Origin: Pseudomicrostroma phylloplanum
Lineage: Eukaryota > Basidiomycota > Exobasidiomycetes > Microstromatales
Length of the DNA stretch: 64,000 nucleotides
Assembly (NCBI GenBank): GCA_039545275.1
Contig: BCHS01000001.1
Coordinates: 131,579 to 195,578, forward strand
Reading direction: 5' to 3'
The translations under genes were made by a program, and so were the position numbers. Shown piece after piece: positions 51,534 to 62,335 of the stretch (the first letter of the stretch is position 1; every line of letters starts with the position of its first letter). The notes below the pieces were generated by a model, which saw only the letters and a list, made by a program, of their open reading frames with translations, was not told the DNA's origin and did not search any database.

Positions 51534-52245
51534 GCTTATGGAGCAGAAGTGGTATTGATACGAAGCGGTGGGAAGCAAGGTGGAGGATGCAATCTATGCT
51601 GCTCATTCACATGCGGTCATGCAGAATATTTTGTGTCCAACCCCCGCTGCCATGCGGCAGAACCTCGGATCGGCCGTTTGGAGATCTGTCCGACAGCCGA
51701 AGTCCGGACTGGCGCCAGGGCGTGAGAACACGGCGAGCCTGCCGATGCAACTCCGTACTACTATGCAGAAGTAGGCCGTCCTTTCGGAACATCAAAATGG
51801 TACCCAATCGAGCTTGTTCGGTGGACAGGGGCACGCTCACACCACAGGTGTCCGGTTTCCCCCAACCACGTCGCCGACGCGAGGGGTGGCCGGCATCTTC
51901 GTTTACCGCCACCTCTCAAGTGCGGCCTAACGATGAAGCAGTCTTTCGGCTATACATCTGCGCTGTTCTCCCGCATAAACTGTTGGCTTAGGCTGAGGTA
52001 CATGCGAACCCTCGCAGGCACGACCACTATGCTGCCGGCGCCGCTGTTCCTCGGCCCCTCTGTCCGTTCGTTTGAGGAGACGCCAGGAGACGCCACGAAG
52101 TAGGGGGCTCACCGACAGGGGGGAGGCTAAGGGACCAAGGACGTCCCTTACAAAAGGCAAGGGGAGAAGCCAGCCGCTCTATACCGCCCCCTCTCCCGTC
52201 TTCGCCGCTGGTCCAGAGCACCCACAGTCTCCAAACAGTCTCGGT
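51534..52245. promoter_or_regulatory. Divergent promoter region of SDR (-) and carboxylesterase (+), 712 bp
   Basis: A TATA-like CTCTATACC at 52178-52186 lies about 60 bp upstream of the esterase ATG and is well placed for a core promoter. The frame of the esterase extends open to 52072, but the signal peptide fixes the start at 52246. No other element was recognised. Confidence 0.5.
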
Positions 52246-54526
52246 ATGATGACTGCCTTCAGCCTCCTCAGTCTTGCCTTTTTGCCAATCCTCGCAAGGG
52301 CAGCTCCCCTCTTCACCTCACTTGGCACCCCCGCGGCACGCGTCTTGCCATCGTCCGTCTCCTTGTTGTTCAACAACAATCTCAACTACACCCAAGATGC
52401 GCATCACAGCTCGTTCTTGTTCCTACACTCGCCACAGACAAACATCTCGGAGGGCCAAGCAGCCTGCTCCTGGTTCTCGGAGAGCCTCCTGACCGCAGAG
52501 CAAGCTCGTGGCAATGCAAGTGACCTCACAGATCTACTACGCTACCACTCCTACCGCGGCGATGTAGGCGTAGGTCAACACATCATGCTAGCCGACGCAA
52601 CTGTGGCCTTCAATGCCGAGACTGACAAGCTTGTCTTTCTGGGCTTGTCTGAAGAAAATCAGGTCTCGGCCCCTTGCCTGTGTACGCAGAGCGACCGACA
52701 GACGCTGGCGTCGCAGAGCAATGCTACCGCCGAGAATACTGTCTCTGTAATCAACTCCGAGACAAACAACGCGTACAATGGCTACCGTAACCTCAAGTCC
52801 TTCCGCTTCCTAGGCATTCCTTACTCCAATGGACCTGCCCGGTGGGAGTATGCGCAGGTTGAGAGCTCGAGGGGCGAGGTCTTCGAAGCCACCTCCTTCG
52901 CATCACCGTGCACTCAGACTGCCGTCAATCGCTCGAGCGAAGACTGTCTCTACCTCAATATCTGGACCCCATTTCTCCCTGCTCCGGAAGCTGAGAAGCA
53001 CGTGAGCAAGAAACCACTACGACCAGTCTTTTTCTACCTTCATGGCGGAGCCTTTGTCTCTGGCGAGGGCTCAGACCCAATGGGAGAAGGTGCAAACGTT
53101 GTGTCTAGGGGGGATGTTGTCATGGTCTTCCCAAACTACCGCTTGAGCAACCTCGGCTTCCTGAACATCCCTGGCACGAATATCACGGGCAACTACGGAA
53201 TCGCTGATCAGATGACAGCTCTGGAGTGGGTCAGGCAGAACATCGAGTGTGAGTCATTGGTAATAGCTGGCAGTATGCTCTTGTGTCATCTGTCTGACCT
53301 CCGTGCCCCTCGTCATAGACTTCGGTGGCGACCCAAACCACATCGTCATCCACGGTGACAGCGCTGGAGCAGCATCTGTGCAAGCTATGCTGCATAGCCC
53401 AGTAACGAGAGGCAAGTTCGCCGGAGCGATCATCAGCTCCAATCCAGGTGGTCACTATGGCTCCGAGTACTCGAGGTACCTTACACCTGAAGCAGCTTTC
53501 GATAAGGTCGGGAAAGTCAACATCGAGCTGGCAGGATGTGTGAAGGATGACCTCGACCAGACAGTAGCTTGTCTGAAAGCACTTCCCGCCAAAGACCTTG
53601 TTGCAAAGAAGTTCGCGACGCTCAGCAACGACAGTCAAGCTCACTACATCATTCAAGACGGTCACTACATCACATCGGAACATCTGGAGGTGACGAACCC
53701 TGCACAGGTTGCCCAGGTACCAGTCATGATCGGGACTACTGCCGAAGACGGAGCTCCTTTCCTCAATTTCGCTGACTCTGGTACGACTCGACAGCAAGCC
53801 ATCGATGCCGTCATGGCAAACAAGACGAACCCATCCGCGGCTTTCGAAGCAGCCGTATCCGCCGACGAGGCCCTCTTCCCCTTCCCTACGACGACCAATA
53901 ATGCATCGCTCAATGCCTTCAACCTCACCGCCACCATCTTCACGGACCTGACATTCAGATGCGTCGGTCAAGCAACAGCATACAGCGCCGCCAAGCACAA
54001 GACGTTCCCACGCGTGTACAGCTATCAATTCCAGCGCACCTACCAGCAGTACTTCCGTCTCCCGCACGAAGTCTGCGACAGCAGGCTAGGCTCATTCCGC
54101 TGCCACGGCGGGGACCTGTTGTACTACTTTGGTACCCTGGACCAATTCGGCTCTCCTTACAGGGACGCCAAGGACCTTCTCTTTGGCAGGCTGGTCATGG
54201 ACCACTGGACGAGCTTTGTGCGACACTTGGACCCCAACCCCTCCAAGAAATATCTCGCCGCTAGGGGCAAGGCGTACAAGTCGACGGCTGACGCGCTTGC
54301 GAAGAGCGGGAGGTGGGAACCTGTAGATGTGGCTGGGAAGAGCTCGCTGAGGCTGCTTGACTGGCCTTCGAAGCAGAGCGACTTTGACAGGGTCAAGCAG
54401 TGTGAGGTCGAGGGACTACCGAGTGAGTAGCTGCAGCGAGCGTTCGCCGTACCCATCATAGACACCACGCTAACGAATCTCTTTCCTCCTCCTTCAGTCT
54501 CGACCTACTGGGAGACGTCAGCCTAA
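52246..54526 (+). CDS. Secreted type-B carboxylesterase/lipase with N-terminal extension
   Basis: Exons 52246-53248, 53319-54422 and 54498-54526 give 711 residues. A signal peptide (MMTAFSLLSLAFLPILARAA) starts the protein. About 170 residues follow that are unlike the classical esterase core. The core begins near FRFLGIPYSNGPARW and has SEDCLYLNIW, the oxyanion-hole FYLHGGAF, and the nucleophile loop HGDSAGAAS (Ser349). The likely triad is completed by Glu477 (GTTAEDG) and His597 (CHGGDLLYYFG). Many Asn glycosylation sequons indicate secretion. It would hydrolyse esters or lipids outside the cell. The last exon is 29 nt (ISTYWETSA). Without it a stop comes at 54428-54430, four residues earlier in effect; the intron has good GTGAGT and TTCAG ends, but both ends are possible. 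Confidence 0.9.
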
Positions 54527-54754
54527 TCTCGCACTATGCTCATATAGTATACATTGCTCTGATTGAGTACGTGATGTGAACCGAATGTACAGACCTGCCG
54601 TGGCTCCCTGTAATGCGATACCTGTCCTGGCTTCTTTCCCCTAAGGTCCTGTCTCAGCTTCGCTGGGTGCATGTGGCTCTTCACGAACCTTTCCTCTGCG
54701 TTCCCTCAAAACGCCAACTTTTGGGTACCGAATCGTTCATCATCTGAGAGTGGT

Positions 54755-56323
54755 CTATGCTGACGTCACCGAATTGTCATCGCAGCTGAAAGCGCTCTTG
54801 ATGCTTCCCGTGGCATAAGCGGAGATGATCCCCTCTACACTTCCGTACGTACCACCGCCCAGAAGGAACAGTCCACACACGATGAGGATCATGGCCCAGA
54901 TGAATGTGGCCTTACGCTTCCAGGTCGAGGTGGGGTGACCCCAGGTGAAGGTGTAGGAGCGCTTGAGCCACGAGGAGCGGGAGAACTCTGAAGAGGTGTC
55001 CACCTCGCTGCTCTTTACGCCTCGCATGGCGGCCTTTGCCTCATCCTCGTGGGCGATGAGGTAGAGTGCTGTGAATCCGACCATCATCACGGCGAAGAGG
55101 GCGCCGACGGTGGCTCCGATGAGGGAAAGGAGACTGTCGAAGATTGGAATCGAGGCGGCAAGGATGAAAGAGAGGGCTAGACAGCCGATGTTGCTTGCGA
55201 TCCATGTACCCCAGTGCACGGTAGATCCCACCGTCAAGTGGCGAGTACCTCGGAGGGCCCTGACGAAGATGAGCTTGGCGGCCATGTGAGTGTACATGAT
55301 CGATGTGATCAGCACGGCAGGGATGGCCAGACCGTAGCAGATGCGCTTGAAGAGCTCACCCGCCGATGCCAGTGCGGGCGAGGTCAGGAATTGACCCGCC
55401 TTGGCGTAGACGATGATACCGATGACAAAGTACATTCCGATGATGAATCCTTGACCAGCAAGGACGGCCCTCGTAAAGTCCTGTGGGCGCTTCATCTCAG
55501 CAGCGACACCGAAAAAGGCAATGTTACCCAGCAGGGCAAAGAGCTGGGTGACAATGGCCGACATGGCCTCTGCGAATGTCGCTTCGGTGTTGACGGCCAG
55601 GACCTCGACCTCTCCAGTCTGTCCGAACTCGGTCAGTGGGAATGACTCGGTGAGCATGGCGATGACCAGGGTGAAGATGGAAATGACGACGGAGGCGATT
55701 CCGATCCATCCGATCCAGGCTACCTTGGTCAGCTGGCGACAGCTGGTTCCGACGATGAGAGCCACTCCGGCTGCCACGCCCACCCAGCCCATGGTGCAGA
55801 TGGCGTGCAGCGACACTGCATTGAGGGCAATGCTAGTGGTGAGGAGACCAGATCCGGCAACCATGACTAGGAGAACCCAGTAAAAGAAGCCAAAGACCTC
55901 GGCTGCAATCGCATTGCCTCCGCAGAGGATTCTTCCGAGCTCAGTCGGAGAGTGAATCTCTGGGTGAAGGATACGGATGTGCCCCGAGAGGATACCTCCG
56001 TATGTGGTGAAAGCGGACAGGATGATGAGGGAGATGAGTCCCGGGACGAAGCCGAGGGTGGCAAAGGTACCTGGGATGCCCAAGAGTCCAATACCGATCT
56101 GCAGCTTGGCGATGATGACACCTGCATGGGGCCAGGTGAGGCCTTTGAAGTCAACTTGGCCAGGACCAGAGGCGGCAAAGACGTCGGTCTCGCCGTAGAC
56201 CTTGGTGTCGAGACCGCCCGCGCCATTGTGAGTTTCGAGGTCGTCTGACCGTGACTCATGGAGGTCTACTTCGGGCTTTTGATTGCCCCTGTAGGGAGAA
56301 GAGCCCTTGTCGCCGTCCATCAT
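54755..56323 (-). CDS. Amino-acid permease of the AAAP family (N-system/Mtr-like)
   Basis: A single exon encodes 522 residues. A hydrophilic N-terminus (about 65 residues) leads into roughly 11 membrane segments. The first, KLQIGIGLLGIPGTFATLG, carries the Gly-rich broken helix typical of aa_trans carriers. Later segments include FGFFYWVLLVMVAGSGLLT, FALLGNIAFFGVAAEMKRPQDF and ILITSIMYTHMAAK-like sequence. It resembles the Neurospora Mtr neutral/aromatic amino-acid permease group and would import amino acids with protons at the plasma membrane. Two adjacent ATGs (56323, 56320) start the protein. The frame is open to 56596, but the upstream part is Ser/Phe-rich with no membrane-protein logic and was left out. 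It is divergent from the TMEM19-like gene. Confidence 0.9.
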   Translation of the reverse strand: MMDGDKGSSPYRGNQKPEVDLHESRSDDLETHNGAGGLDTKVYGETDVFAASGPGQVDFKGLTWPHAGVIIAKLQIGIGLLGIPGTFATLGFVPGLISLIILSAFTTYGGILSGHIRILHPEIHSPTELGRILCGGNAIAAEVFGFFYWVLLVMVAGSGLLTTSIALNAVSLHAICTMGWVGVAAGVALIVGTSCRQLTKVAWIGWIGIASVVISIFTLVIAMLTESFPLTEFGQTGEVEVLAVNTEATFAEAMSAIVTQLFALLGNIAFFGVAAEMKRPQDFTRAVLAGQGFIIGMYFVIGIIVYAKAGQFLTSPALASAGELFKRICYGLAIPAVLITSIMYTHMAAKLIFVRALRGTRHLTVGSTVHWGTWIASNIGCLALSFILAASIPIFDSLLSLIGATVGALFAVMMVGFTALYLIAHEDEAKAAMRGVKSSEVDTSSEFSRSSWLKRSYTFTWGHPTSTWKRKATFIWAMILIVCGLFLLGGGTYGSVEGIISAYATGSIKSAFSCDDNSVTSA

Positions 56324-57003
56324 GGCCAAGTGTGAGAGCGACGAGGAGGAGGGAAGAAAGTAAGAAGAAGAGGCCCACAAGGAGGAGAGGCGAGCAACGC
56401 AGGAAGAAGATGGAGGAAAGAGAACGACTGTGGGGAGAAGGAACTGTTGCGTAAAGAAGAAGCTGGGGTGGAAATGCAAGCACGCCCAATATAACCTTCG
56501 GGTGCTCGTCCTGGAGGAGAGATTCAAGCCAGCCTTGGCATGCTGCGCCTTCTCTGGCGTCCTGCCGAGTCCAACAGAGGGACAGATCGACTGCACTGAT
56601 CATCTGCTCCCCTCCGTGTCCCTCACAGCCGATACAGAAGCTTCCGCGTCCCGCATCTCGTGTTGCAGTGGTCATGTGTCCCAAAAGAAAAAGGTCCCGT
56701 AGCAGCTCTGAACTTGTTTGCCTGCAGTCCTTTCTTCCTGCACCCTCTGGATCCCGCCTCTTCGCTTTTTGGGCTGTCTGGCGCTCAGAGCCACCGCCCA
56801 CGGCCACTTGACGGCGCCAAGGCTGGCCAGTCCCACAAACTCCGCAACGTCGGGCATCTCCCGTCGCCCTGCTTTCCGGTAGAACATTAAGCTCCGGGTG
56901 GAGATCCATCTCGGCGTCGTACACTCTGCCGCTTCCCTCGTACGGGATTCCGCCTAGCAAGCGCCCGATTCCCACAAGGAGCGCACGTCAAGCAGACTCG
57001 AGC
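56324..57003. promoter_or_regulatory. Divergent promoter region of amino-acid permease (-) and TMEM19-like gene (+), 680 bp
   Basis: A purine-rich block on the plus strand (56340-56470) reads as pyrimidine-rich leader for the permease. The remainder has mixed composition. No specific site was recognised. Confidence 0.45.
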
Positions 57004-58241
57004 ATGATGTCGGCGTCGTCCCTGCCGTCGAGCTGGTATGCGAGATATCGGGAGAGGTCCGCCTTATCTCTTGATAGCCTTGTGCCTGCTCCCCTCCGAG
57101 ACCTACAGCCCCACCCTGTCGCTTTAGGGCTCGCAGCGATCTTAGCCACGCATGGTCTGCGCAAAGGGTCCCTCGCTCCATCGGGCGCAGCGGCAGCCTT
57201 CCTCGTGGGCTACCTGACACTGGCCAACCCGTTCCCCGGGTTCGGAGTGGTGCTCATCGCCTTTTACCTCGCCGGAAGTAGAGCGACCAAGGTCAAGGCG
57301 GGAGTGAAAGCCAAGATGGAGCGGGAAGGGTACGAGCAGGCAGAAGTTGCGGGAGAAGGGAAGGGGTCGGGGGAACACAAGAGTAGCTCAGGTGGACAGA
57401 GGGATGCTTGGCAGGTGCTGAGTAACGGCTTGACTGGCTGCTTGGGCGCTTTGGCATTCCGAGCACTGCATTCTGGGGAAGTCCCAGCTGGGTATTTGCC
57501 CGGTTCAAGTCATGGCGACTTCTTCTCCATACTTTTTGGCACTTCTCAGCCAGCGGTCTGGGATGGAGGTCGATCTGTCTGTGCCCTCGACTCTACTTCG
57601 GCCGATGGCTGGACCAGACTGATCACCGTCTTCGTCCTCGGTCACTTTACATGCTGCATGGGCGATGTCCTTGCCTCCGAGGTGAGTCGGGTCAATGATA
57701 GGGAAGCCATACAGCAGCCTTCTGACCTCCTGAGCGGGCTTCTTTCCCCTCACCATGGGCTCCCCAGCTCGGCATCCTCGCCTCATCTCCCCCACGGCTC
57801 GTCACAGCGCCCTGGCGCAGTGTCCCACCAGGGACCAACGGCGGCATCTCAGTCTGGGGCACCACCGCCTCCGCCCTCGGTGGCACCTTTATCGGAGCGA
57901 TCCTCCTTGCCTGCCTCGCCTACTTCAATCCAGCATGTCGTCCCATCCTCTCCTCTTCGCCATCGCAGGCAACGTACATCCTAGCACTTGCAACGCTGGG
58001 CGGGTTCGCGGGAAGTATGCTCGACTCGCTCCTGGGAGCTGTAGGGCAGCGCACCTGGTACAACACCAAGTCGAAGCAGGTCCTTGTAGGGAGACTACCC
58101 GAGGCTGTAGCTCGTCAAGGAGGAGGGGAGTGGGAGGTGATCACTGGCTGGGATGTTCTTACTAATGGACAGGTCAACTTCCTCTCGTCGGCACTCACGG
58201 CGCTGGGACTCGCTACGCTCGATCGCTTCCTCTCGTTCTAG
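57004..58241 (+). CDS. TMEM19/DUF92 integral membrane protein
   Basis: Exons 57004-57681 and 57768-58241 give 383 residues. The protein has about seven hydrophobic segments. DUF92 family features are GSLAPSGAAAAFLVGYLTL, LIAFYLAGSRATKVKAGVKAKME (the family's SRATK motif), CCMGDVLASE joined by splicing to LGIL, PPGTNGGISVWGT and FAGSMLDSLLGAVGQRT. The end WDVLTNGQVNFLSSALTALGL matches the family closely. The plant homologue VTE6 phosphorylates phytyl phosphate and the archaeal branch includes CTP-dependent prenol kinases. Fungal and animal members are less well defined, so an isoprenoid-phosphate kinase role is inference. A hydrophilic Gly/Ser-rich loop (about residues 120-140) and a Gly/Ser/Asp insert are lineage-specific. 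Confidence 0.9.
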
Positions 58242-58753
58242 CCTTTCTGTATCGTGATCAGATTCTTGGAACTTCATACCCGCTCTCTTTGATCTTGAAC
58301 TGATGGAGATCCCCTTTAGAAAGAGTCTGCGTCGCAGCGCACATCTTGTCAGCGTCCCGCTACACCGGCTTTGGTCATCAGGTGGATCTATATCGCACGT
58401 CGTGTCACATCATGCTGGTATCAATTGCACTAGGACGAAACGAATAAAGACTAGCGAGATGTGGTCTGAGAGGGTGGGGACATACATACTACAACAACAC
58501 TGACGCAGCGGGACGACAGGAGCGCCTGAACGAAACGGAGACATGCAAGGAAACGAAGAAATTGATAAAGGAACGAATATGCGAATGCCCTGACTGGAGG
58601 GGATATCTGTGGTATCGGTATCGGTATCAGGCCATGGTGCAGGGCACCTTCTGGCCGGAAGAAGGAGGAGCCCGTAGCTTGACCGGCAAGCAAGCGAGCG
58701 AGCAAGAGTGTGTGTGTAAGGTGAAGGGATGCTCCGTTGGCCTCGGGCCATCC
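58242..58753. other. Convergent 3' region, 512 bp
   Basis: This is the flank between the TMEM19-like gene (+) and the large Ser-rich gene (-). Only a short GGTATC repeat (58613-58628) was seen. No gene. Confidence 0.45.
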
Positions 58754-61700
58754 TCAGACGAGCCCAAGGTCCAGCATCGTCGCACCACCACCGCCGTTCC
58801 GCTTCTCCGCATCCCTGGTCGCCGCCGCGACCGAGCCCCTTGAACCGTCAGCAGCCCCCGCACTTGAGCTGACTTCAGGCGAGTCCTCATCCGCATCGCC
58901 AGCAACAAAGCTCCTCTCCTCGCGAGGAGTCCTCGGTAGAGCCTTTGAGGAGAGTGCCTTCCTCAGCGCGTTCCGACTCACGCTCTGCGACTGGGACTGC
59001 GACTTGCCAAATGTGGGCGAAGCAGCGCCCATCCGCCTCATGGCGATGTCTCTAGCCTCAAAGTGCTGGTGGAGGGGACTGCCGCGTGTTGAAGAGGGAG
59101 AGCTGGGAGATTCGCCTCGGCGGGATCTGAAGCGGGGCCAGGTGCCACTGCTGCCGCTGTTGACACTGCCAGTGGTGTTCGCGGTGCCATTGAGGTGGGT
59201 CGGATTGCTACCGGAGTCATTCCTGCGCCCAAGCGAGCCAGCGATATTGATGGCGGCCGCAGCGGCAGCAGCCGCCGCTGCTTCTTCTCGCTGCAGAGAC
59301 GATCGCAGGTAGGCCATCTTGATCTCCTCTGAAGCAGTCTGCGAGGCGCGCCCCTGTGGCACAATAGCCTCGTCCGAATCCAACGATCTCACCAGTGATG
59401 CAGGGTGTGACTCGAGGGACAGAGGCAGGAGAAGATCGTTTAGGTCGTGCTCTCGTGATGAGGAGGGAGACATTGCTGCCGACGAGGTGCGCGGAGGGGT
59501 GACGACTTTGCGTGAGGACTTGAGCTGGAAGGGAAGGACGCCTGCAGGGTAAGCGTGCGAAGCCGGAGTTCGAGTAGCGTCCGATTGCCGCCCGGGAGAA
59601 GGGAGCGGCGAGGGCAGAGAGGCTAAGCGATACTCGTGGCCTCGAGTGAAGGAGACCTCATCGCGGCCGTAGTCTACGCTCTCTGACTGTCGGTCGTATC
59701 CTCGATAGTCGAAGGCAATTTGACCATCAGGCACGGACAGCGAGTCTTTGCGTAAGCTGCCCCTTCCTTCGCCTACAGGCGTACCTGGCATGCTCGTAAG
59801 CCGTTCTGATCCTTCAGGCCCTTGGACTAGATTTGAGGAGATGTTGGTAGCGACACCTTTCTTGACCATCTTCAAGAAGCGGCCCTTTCGAGCACGCTCA
59901 GGGTCGAGCAGCGTAGCCGAGCAGACAAAGGAAACGGGTCGCAGGACCCTCTCGGGCACCTCTTCACCACGATAGATGGAGCTGATCTCGTAGCTGAAGC
60001 GCCAGCCTACTTTGCCACTCCTTTCAAGGCCGGAGACCTGATGCAAGCCATTCACCTCTACGGAGAGGGCCGCTTGTCTTGTCAGTAGATCCGCCTTGGT
60101 GTCCTCGCCGATGCCAAGATGACGAAGGATGGGAGCAGTGTCGATGGGAGAAAAGTAGGCAGCACCGAGCGGTCCAGACAGCTCTGAGCGAGCAAATTCC
60201 AGCAAGCCCACTTCGTCCTCGGCAGGTTGAGCTCCTTTTCCTGCGCTGGTGGGACGCGAAGATCCTCTCTTGGTGATACTTGGAGGAGAACCGCCGCCGG
60301 CGCCGGCTCCTGTCGCGAGCGAATCAAGACGACCGAAAGGATCGTAGGAGAGGTAGGGCATCCGCAACGCCACTTCCCTTGTTCCTCCCTGATCCACATA
60401 CAAAGTGAGACCCTCCGAGAGATACGATGACCAATCTCCCTTGGTCTTTGGCCTGGAGGGACTTCGAATGAGACGCTTGCTGGTCCCCTGTGCTTGTGAC
60501 AAGCTAATTACTGACCCTTTGCGAGACTTCTGCGATGAGGAGCGAGACAGAACAGAGCCCAAGCGGCCGACTTGAGACTGTCTAGTCAGCCCCAATGCTG
60601 AGGGGGATGTGGGGACCTCGTCCAGCGAGAGCTCTGATCGAGCATCATTGCGCAGTTGCAGGAGGCGTAGAGCAGGTGAGATCGAGCCACGCGATGAACC
60701 CCGCGGTCCTAGCTGGTCTGCATCGGCAACGAAAAGCGAAGCTTTCCTCGTAGCTGCGACGGCATCATCTGGCGCATGCCATGAAGCTTGTAGCTTTGGG
60801 ACGGAGAGGGCTCGCAGCCTCGTTTTGAAGGATTGATCCTCCCTCGGTAGGGCCCTGCTCGCTTTCGGCGATTCGGGCGAGCCTTGTTGGACAAAGTTCA
60901 GAGGCGAATGCTTGGGACGAAGCGGAGAGCGTGGCGAGGCTTTTCCGTAGTCGTAGGTCTGCGTAGATAGCGATGAGTGCCGACCGTTCTCGAGGATTGT
61001 ATTCGCCCCTGCTTGCTCGGAGCGACCGACGAATGAAGAGCCACGGGGCGGGTATAGATTGCGATTCTTAGCGGTACTCGTGAATGAAGATCCCCTCGGT
61101 TGTGAGGGGAATCTTGCGCTACTTGGGGAGTACTGTACAGACGGAAGGCTGCCTTGATATTGCCTCTGCGGGGCGGCAGAGGTCGAGGGTCGCTCTTCGG
61201 TCATTGACGAGGCCTGACCAGCACCCCAATCCTCGATCGCGAAAGCGGAACCATGAGCTTGCTGACCGCCAGACTCGGCTTCTGTTCCTCTAGTGTACTC
61301 TCGATGGTATGACCCTGTCGCGTCGCCAACCTCCTGAATCGACGGCTCTCTGGGTCGCTCCCGCCTCTCATCTGTGGAGAGGTAGTACTCCTGCCCACCA
61401 CCTGAAGATGTCGGAAGCATCGTATAGTCCGTCTTGAAGAACTTCTCTGCTCGGGAATAGAGGGAGCCATGTTGCCGATCGATGTTTGAGACATCTGGCC
61501 GTTTCCCACTCTGGACAGCGTCTATAGTGCCTGCTACTTGCGATTGGCGAGAAGGTCGCGACTGAAGGCTCTTCTCCGTCATGGGAGTCCTGAGATCTAT
61601 GCTCATTGTGTCTTGTGACCGTGCGGGACTTGTACAAGAGGATGGGGCAAGGGTCGACGCATCGCCCGCAGAGAGTGGATTGGTAGGAGTTGAATTCGAA

Positions 61701-62335
61701 GGCGTATGTCGAAGAGGAGTGGAGAAGGCAATAGGCGTGACTTGCAGAGTGGCCGGCTTCTTCAGCTTGAAGCCTCGGGCTGATCCTAGAGAGCCACGAT
61801 GAGAACTCGTGGCACTGGCATCGGTAGGGTATCTGATCATGGACTGTTTCGAGAGTTGATCCCCATGTGTGTTACCGTCTGCTGTCAGCTCTGCGACTGC
61901 TGCTCTCGCTGCCGATGAGGAGGCTGAAGAGGCAAAGCTGAGCCTGGGAGACTCTGGGCCATTTGGTATACTCCTGACATTGGATGCCCATGGGTTGACA
62001 AAGTGCGATGAGGCGCTGCGACTATCACGTCTTCGGGGTATGGCAGCGGACGAGATCGAGGGTCTGGCCTCCCAGCCGGGCCCGGCAGAGGATGCAGAAG
62101 AGCCGGCCGTGGAGGATCTTGCATGAGAAGGCAAGGATGAGCTTGGGAGCCCAGTAGCATCTCCACCTTTGCTGCCATCGAAGAAGAGAGGTACCTCGGC
62201 TGAGCTCCAAACGCTGTTGAGGCTCTCGCTGCGAGATAGGGACATTGAGTGATCCTCTAGAATGAGATCGTCCCTTGGCGCGGATACGTGAGTCTCGGGA
62301 AGGTCATGAAGGGGAGTAGGCATCGTGGACGACAT
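58754..62335 (-). CDS. Large Ser-rich protein of unknown function with one conserved-looking block
   Basis: A single exon encodes 1193 residues. Residues 1-620 are Ser/Pro/Arg-rich and probably disordered, with many SP/TP and RxxS sites for kinases or 14-3-3 proteins. A more ordered block at about 630-835 has DWSSYLSEGLTLYVD, EVALRMPYLSYDPFGRL, LLEFARSELSGPLGAAY, KVGWRFSYEISSIYRGE and RFLKMVKKGVATNISSNL. Its pattern of short beta-like segments may suggest an arrestin- or PH-like fold, but I could not place it. The C-terminus is again low complexity, with a run of ten Ala around residue 1025, and ends MLDLGLV. There is no signal peptide or membrane segment. The length and uninterrupted frame support a real gene, but no function is proposed. 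Confidence 0.75.
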   Translation of the reverse strand: MSSTMPTPLHDLPETHVSAPRDDLILEDHSMSLSRSESLNSVWSSAEVPLFFDGSKGGDATGLPSSSLPSHARSSTAGSSASSAGPGWEARPSISSAAIPRRRDSRSASSHFVNPWASNVRSIPNGPESPRLSFASSASSSAARAAVAELTADGNTHGDQLSKQSMIRYPTDASATSSHRGSLGSARGFKLKKPATLQVTPIAFSTPLRHTPSNSTPTNPLSAGDASTLAPSSCTSPARSQDTMSIDLRTPMTEKSLQSRPSRQSQVAGTIDAVQSGKRPDVSNIDRQHGSLYSRAEKFFKTDYTMLPTSSGGGQEYYLSTDERRERPREPSIQEVGDATGSYHREYTRGTEAESGGQQAHGSAFAIEDWGAGQASSMTEERPSTSAAPQRQYQGSLPSVQYSPSSARFPSQPRGSSFTSTAKNRNLYPPRGSSFVGRSEQAGANTILENGRHSSLSTQTYDYGKASPRSPLRPKHSPLNFVQQGSPESPKASRALPREDQSFKTRLRALSVPKLQASWHAPDDAVAATRKASLFVADADQLGPRGSSRGSISPALRLLQLRNDARSELSLDEVPTSPSALGLTRQSQVGRLGSVLSRSSSQKSRKGSVISLSQAQGTSKRLIRSPSRPKTKGDWSSYLSEGLTLYVDQGGTREVALRMPYLSYDPFGRLDSLATGAGAGGGSPPSITKRGSSRPTSAGKGAQPAEDEVGLLEFARSELSGPLGAAYFSPIDTAPILRHLGIGEDTKADLLTRQAALSVEVNGLHQVSGLERSGKVGWRFSYEISSIYRGEEVPERVLRPVSFVCSATLLDPERARKGRFLKMVKKGVATNISSNLVQGPEGSERLTSMPGTPVGEGRGSLRKDSLSVPDGQIAFDYRGYDRQSESVDYGRDEVSFTRGHEYRLASLPSPLPSPGRQSDATRTPASHAYPAGVLPFQLKSSRKVVTPPRTSSAAMSPSSSREHDLNDLLLPLSLESHPASLVRSLDSDEAIVPQGRASQTASEEIKMAYLRSSLQREEAAAAAAAAAAINIAGSLGRRNDSGSNPTHLNGTANTTGSVNSGSSGTWPRFRSRRGESPSSPSSTRGSPLHQHFEARDIAMRRMGAASPTFGKSQSQSQSVSRNALRKALSSKALPRTPREERSFVAGDADEDSPEVSSSAGAADGSRGSVAAATRDAEKRNGGGGATMLDLGLV

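Noticed and set aside
53231..54067. A 278-codon minus-strand frame opposite the carboxylesterase
   Set aside because: The sense strand carries a complete catalytic triad and splice sites, and the antisense product has no recognisable feature.
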